A stretch of DNA of 64,000 nucleotides, taken from NCBI RefSeq assembly GCF_000517105.1, contig NZ_KI912149.1, positions 62,280 through 126,279 of the forward strand, in the 5' to 3' direction. Shown here one piece after another: positions 54,822 through 64,000 of this stretch (its first letter is position 1; the number at the start of each line of letters is the position of its first letter). The position numbers were made by a program, and so were the translations under genes. A model generated the notes under the pieces. That model did no database searches, was not told the DNA's origin, and saw only the letters and a program-made list of their open reading frames with translations. Source of the DNA: Fischerella sp. PCC 9605. Lineage in GTDB: Bacteria; Cyanobacteriota; Cyanobacteriia; Cyanobacteriales; Nostocaceae.

Positions 54822-54994
54822 AGCTTTGCCACAGTGTTGCAAAATCCTGAGATGGGATGACTAGATGCGATCGCTAAATGTTTATTACCTTACTTTTGGT
54901 CATTATGAACAAAAGTTCAGGATAGCTTTATCCCACTAATAAGCAATGCCCTTGGCCAGAGTAGAAAAACTCGGTATTCCTTTTACAAACTTGT

Positions 54995-56560
54995 ATGCTT
55001 TTATCTCCGAAATTCTGGGAAAACCGCACTATATTACCAAATTATCGCTTTTGGAGCGTATGGTTGATAGCAATCATTATAGTGTTTATAGTGCATTTGC
55101 TGACCCTAACTATTTCTCCGTCAATATGGGGCGATGAGATTCAAATAGTTGAATATGGTAGGCTAACTCTTGAATCGAATAGTGATTGGTCGCTGAATTG
55201 GTCTGTGTTAACAAACAGACCAGTCTTATTGCTATCTTACCTGGGAGCAACTTTACAAGAACTTGCTTTTAGAGCCAGCAATCTCTCAATTATTGGGCCT
55301 AGACTGGCTTCACTGATAGGAGGAATGATTGCAGCTACTGCATTATTGGGATGGTTGCTATCACGCCAAACTCCCAAGAGTATGGCATGGCTGTTAGCTT
55401 TAGTTTTTCTGCTAGAACCGATCTTTGTACAAAGTTATCGTGGTGCTCGCGTTGACTGTTGGGCTTTTGCACTATGTTTTAGCTCTTGCTGGATGCTGAG
55501 ACTGGCAATGGCAAGAATCCAGAATGCCCAAACATTCACATGGTTAGTTGCTCTGGCAGGAAGTTTGACTGCTGCAAATATTTTTGTTTGGCCATCGGCT
55601 TTTCTCCTATATCCATTAGTAATACTTGAATTAGTTGAACTGATTTGGAGAGTACAAGCACTTCGTAGAGATTGGAAAACTAGTTTGTGGCAAATAATTG
55701 CATTCGCCTTGGGAGGAGGAATAACAGCAACCTTATTAGTAATTCCTATATGGCAGCAGTTGACTGTGACATTAAGTGATTTGCGAGTGATTGCCAGTGG
55801 CGATAGTACACTAAGAGAACGCTCAAGTTTATTGACAGAAATTATAAATACGCTGAAAGGAGTATTGTCTACCTATAAAACCAACCCATTGTTACCGATA
55901 ATTGCCCTAATTGGAGTGATTTTTTCACGTGAAAAGAAGTTAATACTTACTACACTCTTTTTATTCACACTTCTGCTGATTACAAAATTTTATACATTTC
56001 GTGCTGTTTACTTATTGCCGTATATATTATGTCTAATTAGTGGTATCTACCAAGATTTTGAACATAGACTTAATACAAAGATTCATCGTCGGATAGTTTC
56101 TAGCCTCTTGATACTTCTACTAACTTGGTCTGTAGTTTTATCATTGATAGTTCGCCCAGCATTAGCATTGAGTCAAAAAGAAGGTAGAGAACCTCAAATT
56201 TTATACAATGCAGGAGTCTCATCGATCGGTGCGGGTTCTCACAAAATTTACTTAGACGCAGGAGAATTCTATTACGTGGGTCGTTCATTGGGTTGGAAAA
56301 TGTTTTTCCCCTTTGATAGGTTACACGCTTTAGAACAGCGTAATGATATTGAGTTTCAACAGTTTCTGTCTTCTATTGACTATGCTATTCTCTCTCAAAA
56401 ATATATCAATCCGAAGATGATTTCTCGAATAGAAGAATCAGGTCTTAGATATAAGGAAACTCTGGTTAGTGATGAGAAAAATAAAGTAGAGAAAAAACGT
56501 AGGTCGAATGGAGTTCAAGCTTATGGACCGTACATACTGTATATTCGCGGAAGACTTTGA
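54995..56560 (+). CDS. GT-C-like multi-pass membrane protein
   Basis: A 521-aa protein with about ten hydrophobic helices. The acidic pair in ISPSIWGDEIQIVEYGR, right after the first helix, is the usual catalytic motif of GT-C glycosyltransferases (ArnT/PMT type). The soluble C-terminal part (from about residue 395) is in the periplasm in such enzymes. A polyprenyl-linked sugar donor is likely, consistent with the ArnC-like gene before it. Confidence 0.7.
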   Translation: MLLSPKFWENRTILPNYRFWSVWLIAIIIVFIVHLLTLTISPSIWGDEIQIVEYGRLTLESNSDWSLNWSVLTNRPVLLLSYLGATLQELAFRASNLSIIGPRLASLIGGMIAATALLGWLLSRQTPKSMAWLLALVFLLEPIFVQSYRGARVDCWAFALCFSSCWMLRLAMARIQNAQTFTWLVALAGSLTAANIFVWPSAFLLYPLVILELVELIWRVQALRRDWKTSLWQIIAFALGGGITATLLVIPIWQQLTVTLSDLRVIASGDSTLRERSSLLTEIINTLKGVLSTYKTNPLLPIIALIGVIFSREKKLILTTLFLFTLLLITKFYTFRAVYLLPYILCLISGIYQDFEHRLNTKIHRRIVSSLLILLLTWSVVLSLIVRPALALSQKEGREPQILYNAGVSSIGAGSHKIYLDAGEFYYVGRSLGWKMFFPFDRLHALEQRNDIEFQQFLSSIDYAILSQKYINPKMISRIEESGLRYKETLVSDEKNKVEKKRRSNGVQAYGPYILYIRGRL

Positions 56561-56608
56561 TGTCAAATTCTCCATTTTATTTTTTTAACTAGATTCTAAG
56601 GATCAGGC

Positions 56609-58258
56609 ATGGAGAAAATAGCTAACAATATACTCAGCTTAATGCATGAAGAAGGTCTCCGTCTGATTCAAAAACGCTTTCAGGTATTCTCTAGCTTAGT
56701 TGCTCAAGCAAAATACTTGACAGAGTGTGGCAAATATGAGGCAGGGGCAGTGTATGCAGAGATAGCAGCCTTCTATGCGACTTACCAACATTGTGGTTTG
56801 TTTGTCAGCCCAGATCTGGAGCAGGTTCTGCTTGCAATCGGACAAAAGGCTATACAAACCAATTTTACTCCCATTAAAAACACCTCGTTGTCTGGAACAC
56901 CAAGTAATGTACTGCATGTTATTACTGGAGCTCCTTGCATCGGTGGACATTCTAAAATGCTTTGCCGTTGGATTCAGCAGGATAGGGAGCGATCGCACTC
57001 GCTCGTGGTAACGCGACAAACACTAGTCGATGTAGCTCCATTTCTCAAAGAAGCTGTCTTCAAAAGTCAGGGCAAAATATATGCATTGAAAGAAAGCATT
57101 GGCAGCGTTATTTCTTGGGCAACAAAACTGCGCGAGATTGCCACATCAGCAGATGTAGTGGTGCTACATACACATCAAGAAGATGTCATTCCAACTATTG
57201 CCTTCGCAAATAAAGACCAATCTCCACCTGTTATTTATGTGAACCAGGCTGACCAATGTTTTTGGCAAGGAATTGGTATCAGCGATGTCATTGCAAATCT
57301 TCGCGAGTCTGGGATGCAGCTATCACTAGAGCGCAGAAATATTGCAGCGGAACGCAACTTATTGCTGCCGATAGTTTTAAACCCTGCGCACAGAACCCTT
57401 TCCCGAGTAGAAGCGAAACGCCAGCTGGATATTCCTGACAACAGCGTCCTACTGCTCTCCATCGCAAGGGCACATAAATACAAAACAATTGACGGAATCA
57501 GCTTTGCTGATGTCCACCTTCCCTTAATGCAAAAATATAATCACGCGATTCTGATAGTCATTGGTTCTGATAACAGCGAGGATTGGTCATCAGCTATCCA
57601 GCAAACAGAGGGAAGAATCAAAGTTTTCGCAGAGCGTGCAGATACTAGCGTTTTCTACCAAGCCGCTGACATTTATGTTGATACATTCCCCATTATTTCT
57701 AATACATCGCTGCTAGAAGCTGGCAGCTACGGCGTGCCCGTGGTGAGCCGCTATCCATTCTCTGATACATGTAGAATAATTGGCGCTGATGCGCCCGGTC
57801 TAGACGGCAAGCTGCTCCGTGCACGCAATTTAGAAGAGTACATAAAAATCTTATCAAGCTTGATTGATGATGAAGAATTAAGGTTATCCCTGGGGGAAGC
57901 AACCAAAAGACAAATCGAAGAGATACACATTGGCAGCAATTGGCAGCTTTGGTTGGAAAATTTATATCTCCGTGCTGTTAGTTTGCCTCGCGTAACTATG
58001 ACTTCGGCTGTTCCACAGGGTATGTTTCTTGGTGAAACGGATGGCTTATTGTCCGGTATTTTTTGCAAAAAGGATATTGATATTGACGTGATAATTCAAA
58101 GTCGTATGAGGATGATGCCACTCGAACAACGTTGGCAAAACTGGATCAAGTTGATAAAAATGCAAGATTTGAGCCATTTTGGTAGCTTTAAATTATTCAC
58201 CCTATTGCTACCAGAATGGTTTTACTTACGGATGAAAAAATTGTTGTCGTACCGATAG
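56609..58258 (+). CDS. Family 4 glycosyltransferase, long variant
   Basis: A 549-aa protein. The N-terminal 110 residues form a helical extension with no recognised domain. Then comes the GT-B fold (VLHVITGAPCIGGHSKMLCR), the donor-binding half with SIARAHKYKTID, and SNTSLLEAGSYGVPVVSRYP, which fits the GT4 nucleotide-sugar site. Its substrate is unknown. It is 48 bp after the GT-C gene and 25 bp before the next. Confidence 0.82.
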   Translation: MEKIANNILSLMHEEGLRLIQKRFQVFSSLVAQAKYLTECGKYEAGAVYAEIAAFYATYQHCGLFVSPDLEQVLLAIGQKAIQTNFTPIKNTSLSGTPSNVLHVITGAPCIGGHSKMLCRWIQQDRERSHSLVVTRQTLVDVAPFLKEAVFKSQGKIYALKESIGSVISWATKLREIATSADVVVLHTHQEDVIPTIAFANKDQSPPVIYVNQADQCFWQGIGISDVIANLRESGMQLSLERRNIAAERNLLLPIVLNPAHRTLSRVEAKRQLDIPDNSVLLLSIARAHKYKTIDGISFADVHLPLMQKYNHAILIVIGSDNSEDWSSAIQQTEGRIKVFAERADTSVFYQAADIYVDTFPIISNTSLLEAGSYGVPVVSRYPFSDTCRIIGADAPGLDGKLLRARNLEEYIKILSSLIDDEELRLSLGEATKRQIEEIHIGSNWQLWLENLYLRAVSLPRVTMTSAVPQGMFLGETDGLLSGIFCKKDIDIDVIIQSRMRMMPLEQRWQNWIKLIKMQDLSHFGSFKLFTLLLPEWFYLRMKKLLSYR

Positions 58259-58283
58259 ATATTTCAAAATATCCCCTCGGTAG

Positions 58284-59183
58284 ATGAAAATTGAGAAACT
58301 GGGTCTCATGAAACTTGACAAAATTATATCATTGGCGAACAATAAAGTGCGATTGCGCTTTCTAGCAATGGAGCGCTCTCTGCGTGCAACGGGTTGCCAA
58401 CTGCCGCTTTTGGTAATTCCCTACGATGACAATCTCTTTAAATTGCCAAAAGGGTCTACCTGGTGGGAGATACCTGAAATTATAAGTTGGCTAAAAGCTG
58501 AGCAAGCCCATCCAATGATGCGAAAGTATCAATGTCTGACGGTGTCAGATTACCAATATGTAGACTCAGATATCTGCTTTTTGAGAAACCCTGAAGAAGT
58601 ATTAGAGCCTTATTCTGGATTTATTGCTTCATGTTGTCACTGGCATAATCCAGAAGGGACATACACAAAGGAATCGCAAAAATTTATTTCGAGTAAAAGC
58701 ACCATTTGGCAAAGCAAAGTATTTAATGCAGGTCAATTTGCTTGCGATCGCCCACTATTCACAATCGATTCACTCAAAGCGATCGCAATGCAACCAGACT
58801 TTGTAGAAACCTGCGTTCATTTCCCGTTTCACGATCAGCCAGGGCTAAACTTACTCCTATGGCAATCTGGGGTTGAAATTGTAAACCTCACCCTGCCTCC
58901 CATTAATATGGAGTCAACATGGGCAGGAGACTATCTAGGTAACCCTGAGCACTACTGGACCGATCCCCTAAGAAAACCCTACTTAATTCACTGGGCGGGT
59001 ACACGCATGGATGTACCTCGGCCTATTCATCAAATTTTTTATAACTTTCTCACCCAAGCAGAAAAAGCTGAGTGGGATGAGCAGGTTAAGCAGTGGAGTT
59101 TGTCATATCAGAAAAAAAGTAGATCTGTGCGGACAATAGCTCGTCGCTTTAAGCATGCTTTTCAGGCTTTATTACAACCATGA
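58284..59183 (+). CDS. Putative nucleotide-sugar transferase
   Basis: A 299-aa protein with features of a GT-A transferase: the DxD-like motif YVDSDICFLR near residue 95, a later FNAGQFACDRP segment and the H-W-A-G motif (LIHWAGTRMD) near residue 235. The family is not firmly recognised. A second ATG at 58308 could be the start. It overlaps the next glycosyltransferase by four bases. Confidence 0.7.
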   Translation: MKIEKLGLMKLDKIISLANNKVRLRFLAMERSLRATGCQLPLLVIPYDDNLFKLPKGSTWWEIPEIISWLKAEQAHPMMRKYQCLTVSDYQYVDSDICFLRNPEEVLEPYSGFIASCCHWHNPEGTYTKESQKFISSKSTIWQSKVFNAGQFACDRPLFTIDSLKAIAMQPDFVETCVHFPFHDQPGLNLLLWQSGVEIVNLTLPPINMESTWAGDYLGNPEHYWTDPLRKPYLIHWAGTRMDVPRPIHQIFYNFLTQAEKAEWDEQVKQWSLSYQKKSRSVRTIARRFKHAFQALLQP

Positions 59184-60052
59184 ACTCAAGCCCTCTATTT
59201 TCAGTAATCATTCCAACCTGTCGTCGTAATGACTTATTGGCAAAATGTTTGGATTGCTTAACCCCTGGAGTTCAAACGTTAACATCTGAACAATACGAAG
59301 TAATTGTTACTGATGACGGTTCCGAAACCACTGCTGAGGAGATGATTAAGCAGCACTATCCTTGGGCAAAGTGGGTAGCTGGTCTCTCCAAAGGTCCAGC
59401 TGCAAATCGTAACAACGGAGCTAAATATGCTCAAGGAGAGTGGCTGGCCTTTACAGATGACGACTGCTTACCCGATCCTCAATGGTTGGAAACCTATGCT
59501 AAAGCTATAGTTACCGAAGCTTGCACTCTGGTTTTCGAGGGAAGAACGTACGTTGACCGCCCCAAAAAGACGCTAGGTGAAACATCACCTGTCAATGAGT
59601 TGGGAGGATATCTTTGGTCATGTAACTTTGCAATTCAACGGCAACTTTTTGAATCAATAGGCGGTTTTGATGAGCGATTTCCTTATGCTGCCATGGAGGA
59701 TGTGGAACTGAGGCTAAGGCTCAAAAATATGGGGTACAAATTTCCCTTCATCAAGAATGCTTCTGTATGTCATCCTTGGAGACCTAAGGGGGGGTGGAAA
59801 AAGCTTAAGCAGCAACAGGAATCAACATTCATTTATTTATCTATCCATCCAGATGAATTAGTTAAAATCAACTACCGAACATACCTGATTTATGCATTGC
59901 ATGGTTTTTTAAAATCTACGATTCCAGGATTGTTAAAGTTTAGAGGCTCTGGGATAAAAGAAGCTTTTTTAGAACATCTAGCATTCATTTATATGGCTTT
60001 TAAGTTATGTTTAATCTTTGAACTCAACGCTAAGAGTTGGTTGAACAGATAA
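59180..60052 (+). CDS. Family 2 glycosyltransferase
   Basis: A 290-aa GT-A enzyme. SVIIPTCRRNDLL, VTDDGSETT, FTDDDCLPDPQW and the late YAAMEDVELRLRL motif with the catalytic acid are all typical. The ATG overlaps the previous stop. It has no clear membrane helices except a hydrophobic tail. It adds a sugar in the same glycan pathway. Confidence 0.93.
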   Translation: MNSSPLFSVIIPTCRRNDLLAKCLDCLTPGVQTLTSEQYEVIVTDDGSETTAEEMIKQHYPWAKWVAGLSKGPAANRNNGAKYAQGEWLAFTDDDCLPDPQWLETYAKAIVTEACTLVFEGRTYVDRPKKTLGETSPVNELGGYLWSCNFAIQRQLFESIGGFDERFPYAAMEDVELRLRLKNMGYKFPFIKNASVCHPWRPKGGWKKLKQQQESTFIYLSIHPDELVKINYRTYLIYALHGFLKSTIPGLLKFRGSGIKEAFLEHLAFIYMAFKLCLIFELNAKSWLNR

Positions 60053-60366
60053 ATTCTCAAAGACAAGACGATTGAGCATTAGTAATACTATTAAATAATA
60101 AGTAAGTCAACATAAATAAACAGATCCCCGACAACTCTTGCGGATACTGCTGGCGAATCAGGGGTGACACCCCTCATCAATGAGAAATCAACTATTTTAG
60201 GGCTATTCCAGGACGCGTCGCACCATAAATGTTGTCTCGAAAAACCCATAAAGTCATTGGGTCGAGGGGTCAGATCCACCATTCGCCAGCTGCATTCGCA
60301 AGAGTTGTCGGGGATCTTACAGGGCGCATTTTATGTTTAATTTGGTTGTTCTACTTGAAATAAAAA
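60053..60366. other. Intergenic region occupied by the MITE-like element
   Basis: Almost all of this 314-bp gap is the 196-bp element. The remaining bases show no gene. Confidence 0.6.
60122..60317. mobile_element. MITE-like element of 196 bp
   Basis: Perfect 21-bp terminal inverted repeats (AGATCCCCGACAACTCTTGC... and complement) lie at 60122-60142 and 60297-60317. A second inner pair GCTGGCGAAT/ATTCGCCAGC sits just inside. There is no coding capacity for a transposase. It sits 50 bp upstream of the next start codon and interrupts an otherwise tight gene run. Confidence 0.7.
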
Positions 60367-61503
60367 GTGACGCTAAAAGATCAGCTTACTAAAATCCTCC
60401 AAATTGTTCCTCAACTGCCTCCATCTGTTAATGGATTAGGGGATTATGCGCTGAATTTGGCTCGCCAGTTGCGAAGAGAATACAACATAGAAACACACTT
60501 TATTGTTGGTACTCCTAACTGGCAGGGAGCTAGTTCAATAGAAGACTTTCCTATCCAAAAAGTGGAGACTGATTCTGCTGAAGCATTGTTATCTCTATTA
60601 TTTTCTGACAGTAATCAATCAACTTCAGCCTCGACAGTGCCAATATTACTGCATTATGTGGGTTATGGCTATGCCAAGAGAGGTTGTCCAATTTGGTTAG
60701 TTAAAGGTTTAGAACTTTGGAAATCTAAAACTGCTAACTCGCACTTAGTAACTATGTTTCATGAAGTGTATGCTTCTGGTACACCCTGGACAAGTGCGTT
60801 TTGGTTATCTCCTTTGCAACAAAATTTGGCAGGTCGCTTGCTTAAACTAAGCGATCGCTGTCTCACCAGCAAACAGAATTATGCTGAAATTCTGTATCAA
60901 CTGGTGCGATCTAAACAAGGTTCTATCACCTCACTCCCTGTTTTTTCCAATATTGGGGAGCCAGAGGTTGTCCTACCACTAGCAAAACGTACTCGCCGAC
61001 TAGTAGTGTTTGGACATCGCAACAGTCGATCGCAAGTTTATCAAGAATGCCGCCCAGCTTTGGAGCAAATCTGCCAAGCTTTGAAAATTGAAGAAATATG
61101 TGATATTGGCGTTCCTACTGATTTAGAACTTTCTGAAATCAATGGCATTCCTATTCTGGAAAAGGGCATTACTGAAGCAACAGAAATTAGTAAGATTTTG
61201 CTAGATTCTGTAGCAGGTTTTTTAAATGTTCCTCCGCCAGCCTACTTAGCAAAATCAGGTGTTTTTGCTGCTTATTGTGCTCATAAGCTGATTTCCTGCA
61301 TGATTGGTTCTAGCACAGTGCTGATAGATGGTCTCCAAAGCGGTAAACATTACTGGTCTACTGGCGATCAAAGCAGACTGTTGTCCCTAGAACTGGGACA
61401 GGAAATTGCAGATAATGCCTATAGTTGGTATCAAACTCACAACCTATCTGCACAAGCCAGGATTTTTGCTAAATACCTTGGGCAGAAGGTTGAAGGGAAA
61501 TAA
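60367..61503 (+). CDS. Family 4 glycosyltransferase-like protein
   Basis: A 378-aa protein whose start (ILQIVPQLPPSVNGLGDYAL) is characteristic of cyanobacterial GT4 enzymes. GTG 60367 is used because a stop lies just upstream in frame and no other start fits. The C-terminal half is more divergent than usual. The MITE directly upstream may have replaced its original leader. It is four bases from the next gene. Confidence 0.8.
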   Translation: MTLKDQLTKILQIVPQLPPSVNGLGDYALNLARQLRREYNIETHFIVGTPNWQGASSIEDFPIQKVETDSAEALLSLLFSDSNQSTSASTVPILLHYVGYGYAKRGCPIWLVKGLELWKSKTANSHLVTMFHEVYASGTPWTSAFWLSPLQQNLAGRLLKLSDRCLTSKQNYAEILYQLVRSKQGSITSLPVFSNIGEPEVVLPLAKRTRRLVVFGHRNSRSQVYQECRPALEQICQALKIEEICDIGVPTDLELSEINGIPILEKGITEATEISKILLDSVAGFLNVPPPAYLAKSGVFAAYCAHKLISCMIGSSTVLIDGLQSGKHYWSTGDQSRLLSLELGQEIADNAYSWYQTHNLSAQARIFAKYLGQKVEGK

Positions 61504-61507
61504 AACA

Positions 61508-62701
61508 ATGAATAACAGTAAATATAAAGTATTAATTATAGCTTCCCATCCTGTACCGTATTCTGCCCCACTTTTCCGGTTAATGGCGCAACATCCAAAG
61601 CTAGATATTTTGGTTGCTTATTGTAGTTTGCAAGGTGCTGAACCAGGTCTAGATTCTGGGTTTGGTGTAGAAGTTGCATGGGATGTTCCCCTCCTAGATG
61701 GTTATCATTGGGTTCAAATACCTAATCAATCTCCTCAACCCGGCTTAGGTCGTTTCTTCGGACTGATAAATTTAGATCTGTGGAAACAGATACGCACTGG
61801 CGGATTTGACGCTGTAGTAGCGTACACAGGCTATGCCTATGCCAGTTTCTGGGTCGCGGCGACAGCAGCCAAATCTAGTGGAACTGCCTTACTGTTTGGT
61901 ACAGATGCCCATGAGTTAAGCCCTAGAGATCGAACAACCTGGAAAGAAAATCTTAAAAAATTGTTATTACCTTGGATCTTCGGTCTAGCAGATACTGTTA
62001 TTGTTCCCTCATCTGGAGGTGTGAAGTATATAAATTCCTTAGGAATTCCTGAGCAACGTATAAAATTAACTCCTTATGCCGTGAATAATGAATGGTGGAT
62101 AGCTCAGGCAAAGCAGGTCAATCGAGCAGAAGTAAGACAAAAGTGGAATATTCCCGAACATTCGCCAGTTATCCTTTTCTGCGCTAAACTTCAACCCTGG
62201 AAGCGTCCACAAGATGCTCTACGAGCATTTGCCAAAGCTAATGTGTCAGAAAGCTATCTAGTATTTGCTGGTGAAGGTCCATTGCGGTCAGAACTGGAAG
62301 TAGAAGCGAAAGCTTTAGGAATTGCAGAACGAATCAGGTTCCTTGGTTTTGTCAACCAGTCCCAGTTGCCTTCTGTGTATCGAACTGCTGATTTGTTCGT
62401 CTTTTCATCAGAGTATGAACCCTTTGGTGTTGTTGTGAATGAAGCAATGCTCTGTGGCTGTCCTGTAGTTGTAAGCGATCGCATAGGTGCTCGTCACGAT
62501 CTTGTTCAACACGGCGAAACAGGATTTGTTTATTCCTGTGGTGATGTAGATGCCTTAGCCAAAATCTTACAAGTAGTCCTTCCCGATAGTGAGTGTTTGC
62601 ATAAAATGAGCGTTGCTGCTGCTGAGCGAATGAAAACTTGGTCGCCTCAGCAAAATATAGAGTCTCTGGTGCAAGCCTTAGAAAAAACTTTAACAAGTTA
62701 A
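61508..62701 (+). CDS. Family 4 glycosyltransferase
   Basis: A 397-aa GT-B enzyme: LIIASHPVPYSAPLFRLMA, then PVILFCAKLQPWKRPQDAL, FAGEGPLRSELEVEA and SSEYEPFGVVVNEAMLCGCP, the classic EX7E site. AAGGGA nine bases before ATG 61508 fixes the start, although the frame is open further upstream. It follows the preceding stop by four bases. Confidence 0.94.
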   Translation: MNNSKYKVLIIASHPVPYSAPLFRLMAQHPKLDILVAYCSLQGAEPGLDSGFGVEVAWDVPLLDGYHWVQIPNQSPQPGLGRFFGLINLDLWKQIRTGGFDAVVAYTGYAYASFWVAATAAKSSGTALLFGTDAHELSPRDRTTWKENLKKLLLPWIFGLADTVIVPSSGGVKYINSLGIPEQRIKLTPYAVNNEWWIAQAKQVNRAEVRQKWNIPEHSPVILFCAKLQPWKRPQDALRAFAKANVSESYLVFAGEGPLRSELEVEAKALGIAERIRFLGFVNQSQLPSVYRTADLFVFSSEYEPFGVVVNEAMLCGCPVVVSDRIGARHDLVQHGETGFVYSCGDVDALAKILQVVLPDSECLHKMSVAAAERMKTWSPQQNIESLVQALEKTLTS

Positions 62702-62795
62702 AAATTTTGCCACATCCCTCAATCATAGGATAAGAGAATGAAGTTACAGTTTTCCTATACTAATAAGTTGGAACAGAAATTAACTATTTAATTTA

Positions 62796-63803
62796 ATGAA
62801 AATTTTAATCTACTCACCATCTTTTTATCCAAAAATAGGTGGTTTAGAAACAATTATTTCAACTTTAGCCCATGAGTTTACTTATCAGGGACATGAGGTA
62901 AAACTTGTATCAACTACTCCAGCAACAGACTCAAAAAATTTTCCCTTTGAAATCATCCGACAACCTCATCCACAACAGCTATTAAATTTAAGCCGTTGGT
63001 GTGATGTTTATTTCCAAGCCTGTGTAAGTTTGAAGGGAATTTGGCCACTACTATTTGTACCTAAACCTTTAGTAATTAGCCATCACACTTGGTATCGTCG
63101 TAGCAATGGTAATTTAGGATGGCAAGATTATCTAAAGCGCTTTGTCACTCGCTTGGCGACAAATATTTCAGTTAGTCATGCTTTAGCTGAAGCCATACCA
63201 GTACCATCGATTGTCATTCCCAATTCTTATCGTGAGGATGTTTTTTATGAAATGCCAGAAATTCCGCGTACCCAAGAACTTGTTTTTCTAGGGCGTTTGG
63301 TTTCTGACAAGGGAGTTAATCTACTATTGGAGGCATTGGCTAACCTCAAAAAGATGGGACTCATTCCTCAGTTAACCATTATTGGTAGCGGACCAGAAGA
63401 ATCAAAATTACGCCAACAAGCAAAGGATTTAGAAATTGCCACACAAGTCAATTTTGCTGGAGTCATAGTTGAGCATGAATTAGCTAGATTATTAAATGCT
63501 CACCAAATTATGGTGGTTCCATCTCTTTGGAATGAGCCATTTGGTATCGTCGCATTAGAAGCAATTGCTTGTGGTTGTGTAGTTGTAGGTTCAGAGGGTG
63601 GTGGACTGAAGGAAGCAATAGGTGCTTGCGGTATGGTATTTCCCAACGGCAATATAGAGCAGTTGACCCAGATCCTATTCAATTTGCTCACTCACCCTGA
63701 TAGATTGACAACATATAGAGAAAAGGCTAGCTCACACTTAGCTCGTCACACCAGTAAAGCCATTGCTAAAGCATACCTTGACGCTTTAGAGAGGGTAATT
63801 TAA
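62796..63803 (+). CDS. Family 4 glycosyltransferase
   Basis: A 335-aa GT-B enzyme. ILIYSPSFYPKIGGLETIIS, VFLGRLVSDKGVNLLLEAL and SLWNEPFGIVALEAIACGC contain the GT4 signatures. Its stop overlaps the start of the following gene (TAATG). Confidence 0.94.
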   Translation: MKILIYSPSFYPKIGGLETIISTLAHEFTYQGHEVKLVSTTPATDSKNFPFEIIRQPHPQQLLNLSRWCDVYFQACVSLKGIWPLLFVPKPLVISHHTWYRRSNGNLGWQDYLKRFVTRLATNISVSHALAEAIPVPSIVIPNSYREDVFYEMPEIPRTQELVFLGRLVSDKGVNLLLEALANLKKMGLIPQLTIIGSGPEESKLRQQAKDLEIATQVNFAGVIVEHELARLLNAHQIMVVPSLWNEPFGIVALEAIACGCVVVGSEGGGLKEAIGACGMVFPNGNIEQLTQILFNLLTHPDRLTTYREKASSHLARHTSKAIAKAYLDALERVI

Positions 63804-64000
63804 TGCAACTGCTCTTTGCTTTGGTAGGTCTAATAGCCGTGGTGGCTATTGTTTGGATATCTTCACTAGATTGGCGACGTACTGTTAAATTCACATTTGT
63901 TCTTGTTATTTTAGAAGGTGCACTGCGAAAATGGGTACTACCACAAGCAAGTGAGCTTATTTATTTTTTAAAAGATTTAGTTCTTCTGGGAGCATATCTA
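63803..64000 (+). CDS. Probable O-antigen polymerase/ligase, partial
   Basis: The first 66 codons of a membrane protein cut by the window end. A hydrophobic start (LLFALVGLIAVVAIVWI) is followed by EGALRKWVLPQASELIYFLK, a stretch typical of cyanobacterial O-antigen-polymerase-like proteins. The ATG overlaps the previous stop. Confidence 0.7.
   Translation, partial: MQLLFALVGLIAVVAIVWISSLDWRRTVKFTFVLVILEGALRKWVLPQASELIYFLKDLVLLGAYL

Noticed and set aside
60091-60282. 63-codon minus frame inside the MITE-like element
   Set aside because: It spans the inverted repeat of the element and resembles no transposase I can recognise.
1-64000. CRISPR arrays and tRNA or rRNA genes
   Set aside because: Read for regular 25-40 bp direct repeats with spacers and for cloverleaf or rRNA signatures; none was recognised. 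The tandem repeats present are heptamer-type.

Overview
The window looks like chromosomal DNA of a filamentous, Nostocales-type cyanobacterium. The evidence is the dense HIP1 octamers (GCGATCGC), short tandemly repeated heptamers around ATGACAAAGG, AATTATG and CCCAGTC, small dispersed palindromes, an NAD(P)H-dehydrogenase-like/SelD fusion, pentapeptide-repeat membrane proteins, a ComFB-like protein, and DUF4082/RTX exported proteins. The species cannot be named from sequence alone. No rRNA, tRNA, CRISPR array or intact transposase was recognised.

Layout. 0.5-11 kb holds housekeeping and envelope genes: leuS, a gamma-glutamylcyclotransferase-like gene, an ECF sigma factor with its anti-sigma factor (SigG-type pair with a plausible autoregulatory promoter), an overlooked 50-aa peptide gene, an L,D-transpeptidase, a ComFB-like protein, an M23 peptidase, and a LivH-type permease with its lipoprotein substrate-binding protein. 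11-15.7 kb is a compact island: a membrane pentapeptide-repeat protein is divergent from a two-gene operon encoding a trypsin-like/pseudo-amidase fusion and a CHAT (caspase-like) protease. Two of these three proteins share the same short SGSGxIxYxE motif. This is the best candidate for an undescribed protease-signalling or conflict system. 15.7-26.6 kb holds a selD fusion gene interrupted in frame by three repeat-derived insertions, a second pentapeptide protein, a beta-helix/RTX protein, an orphan type II thioesterase, a decayed TRAP-transporter gene, and three small envelope or stress-type genes.

27-37.6 kb carries two large exported multidomain proteins with nearly identical C-terminal ends (Big_5 + DUF4082) and a Wzc-like BY-kinase without the usual C-terminal tyrosine cluster, all on the minus strand. 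A gene-poor AT-rich stretch of about 2 kb follows. From 39.7 kb to the right edge nearly everything is plus-strand and devoted to surface polysaccharide: a Wzm/Wzt ABC exporter; acetyltransferase, Gfo/Idh/MocA oxidoreductase and DegT aminotransferase genes like those for acetamido sugars; a second sugar module (tandem flavin-reductase-like protein, NAD-binding protein, sugar N-formyltransferase, SDR epimerase, DegT aminotransferase); six glycosyltransferases of recognised GT2/GT4 type, one putative transferase with a DxD motif and one GT-C-like membrane protein; and the start of a probable O-antigen polymerase/ligase cut by the window end.

The genes probably work together as follows. The polysaccharide genes form one or a few operons making and exporting an amino-sugar-containing exopolysaccharide, with the BY-kinase/co-polymerase and DUF4082 proteins as likely envelope partners. 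All functional calls come from motif recognition by eye; none was checked by database search.
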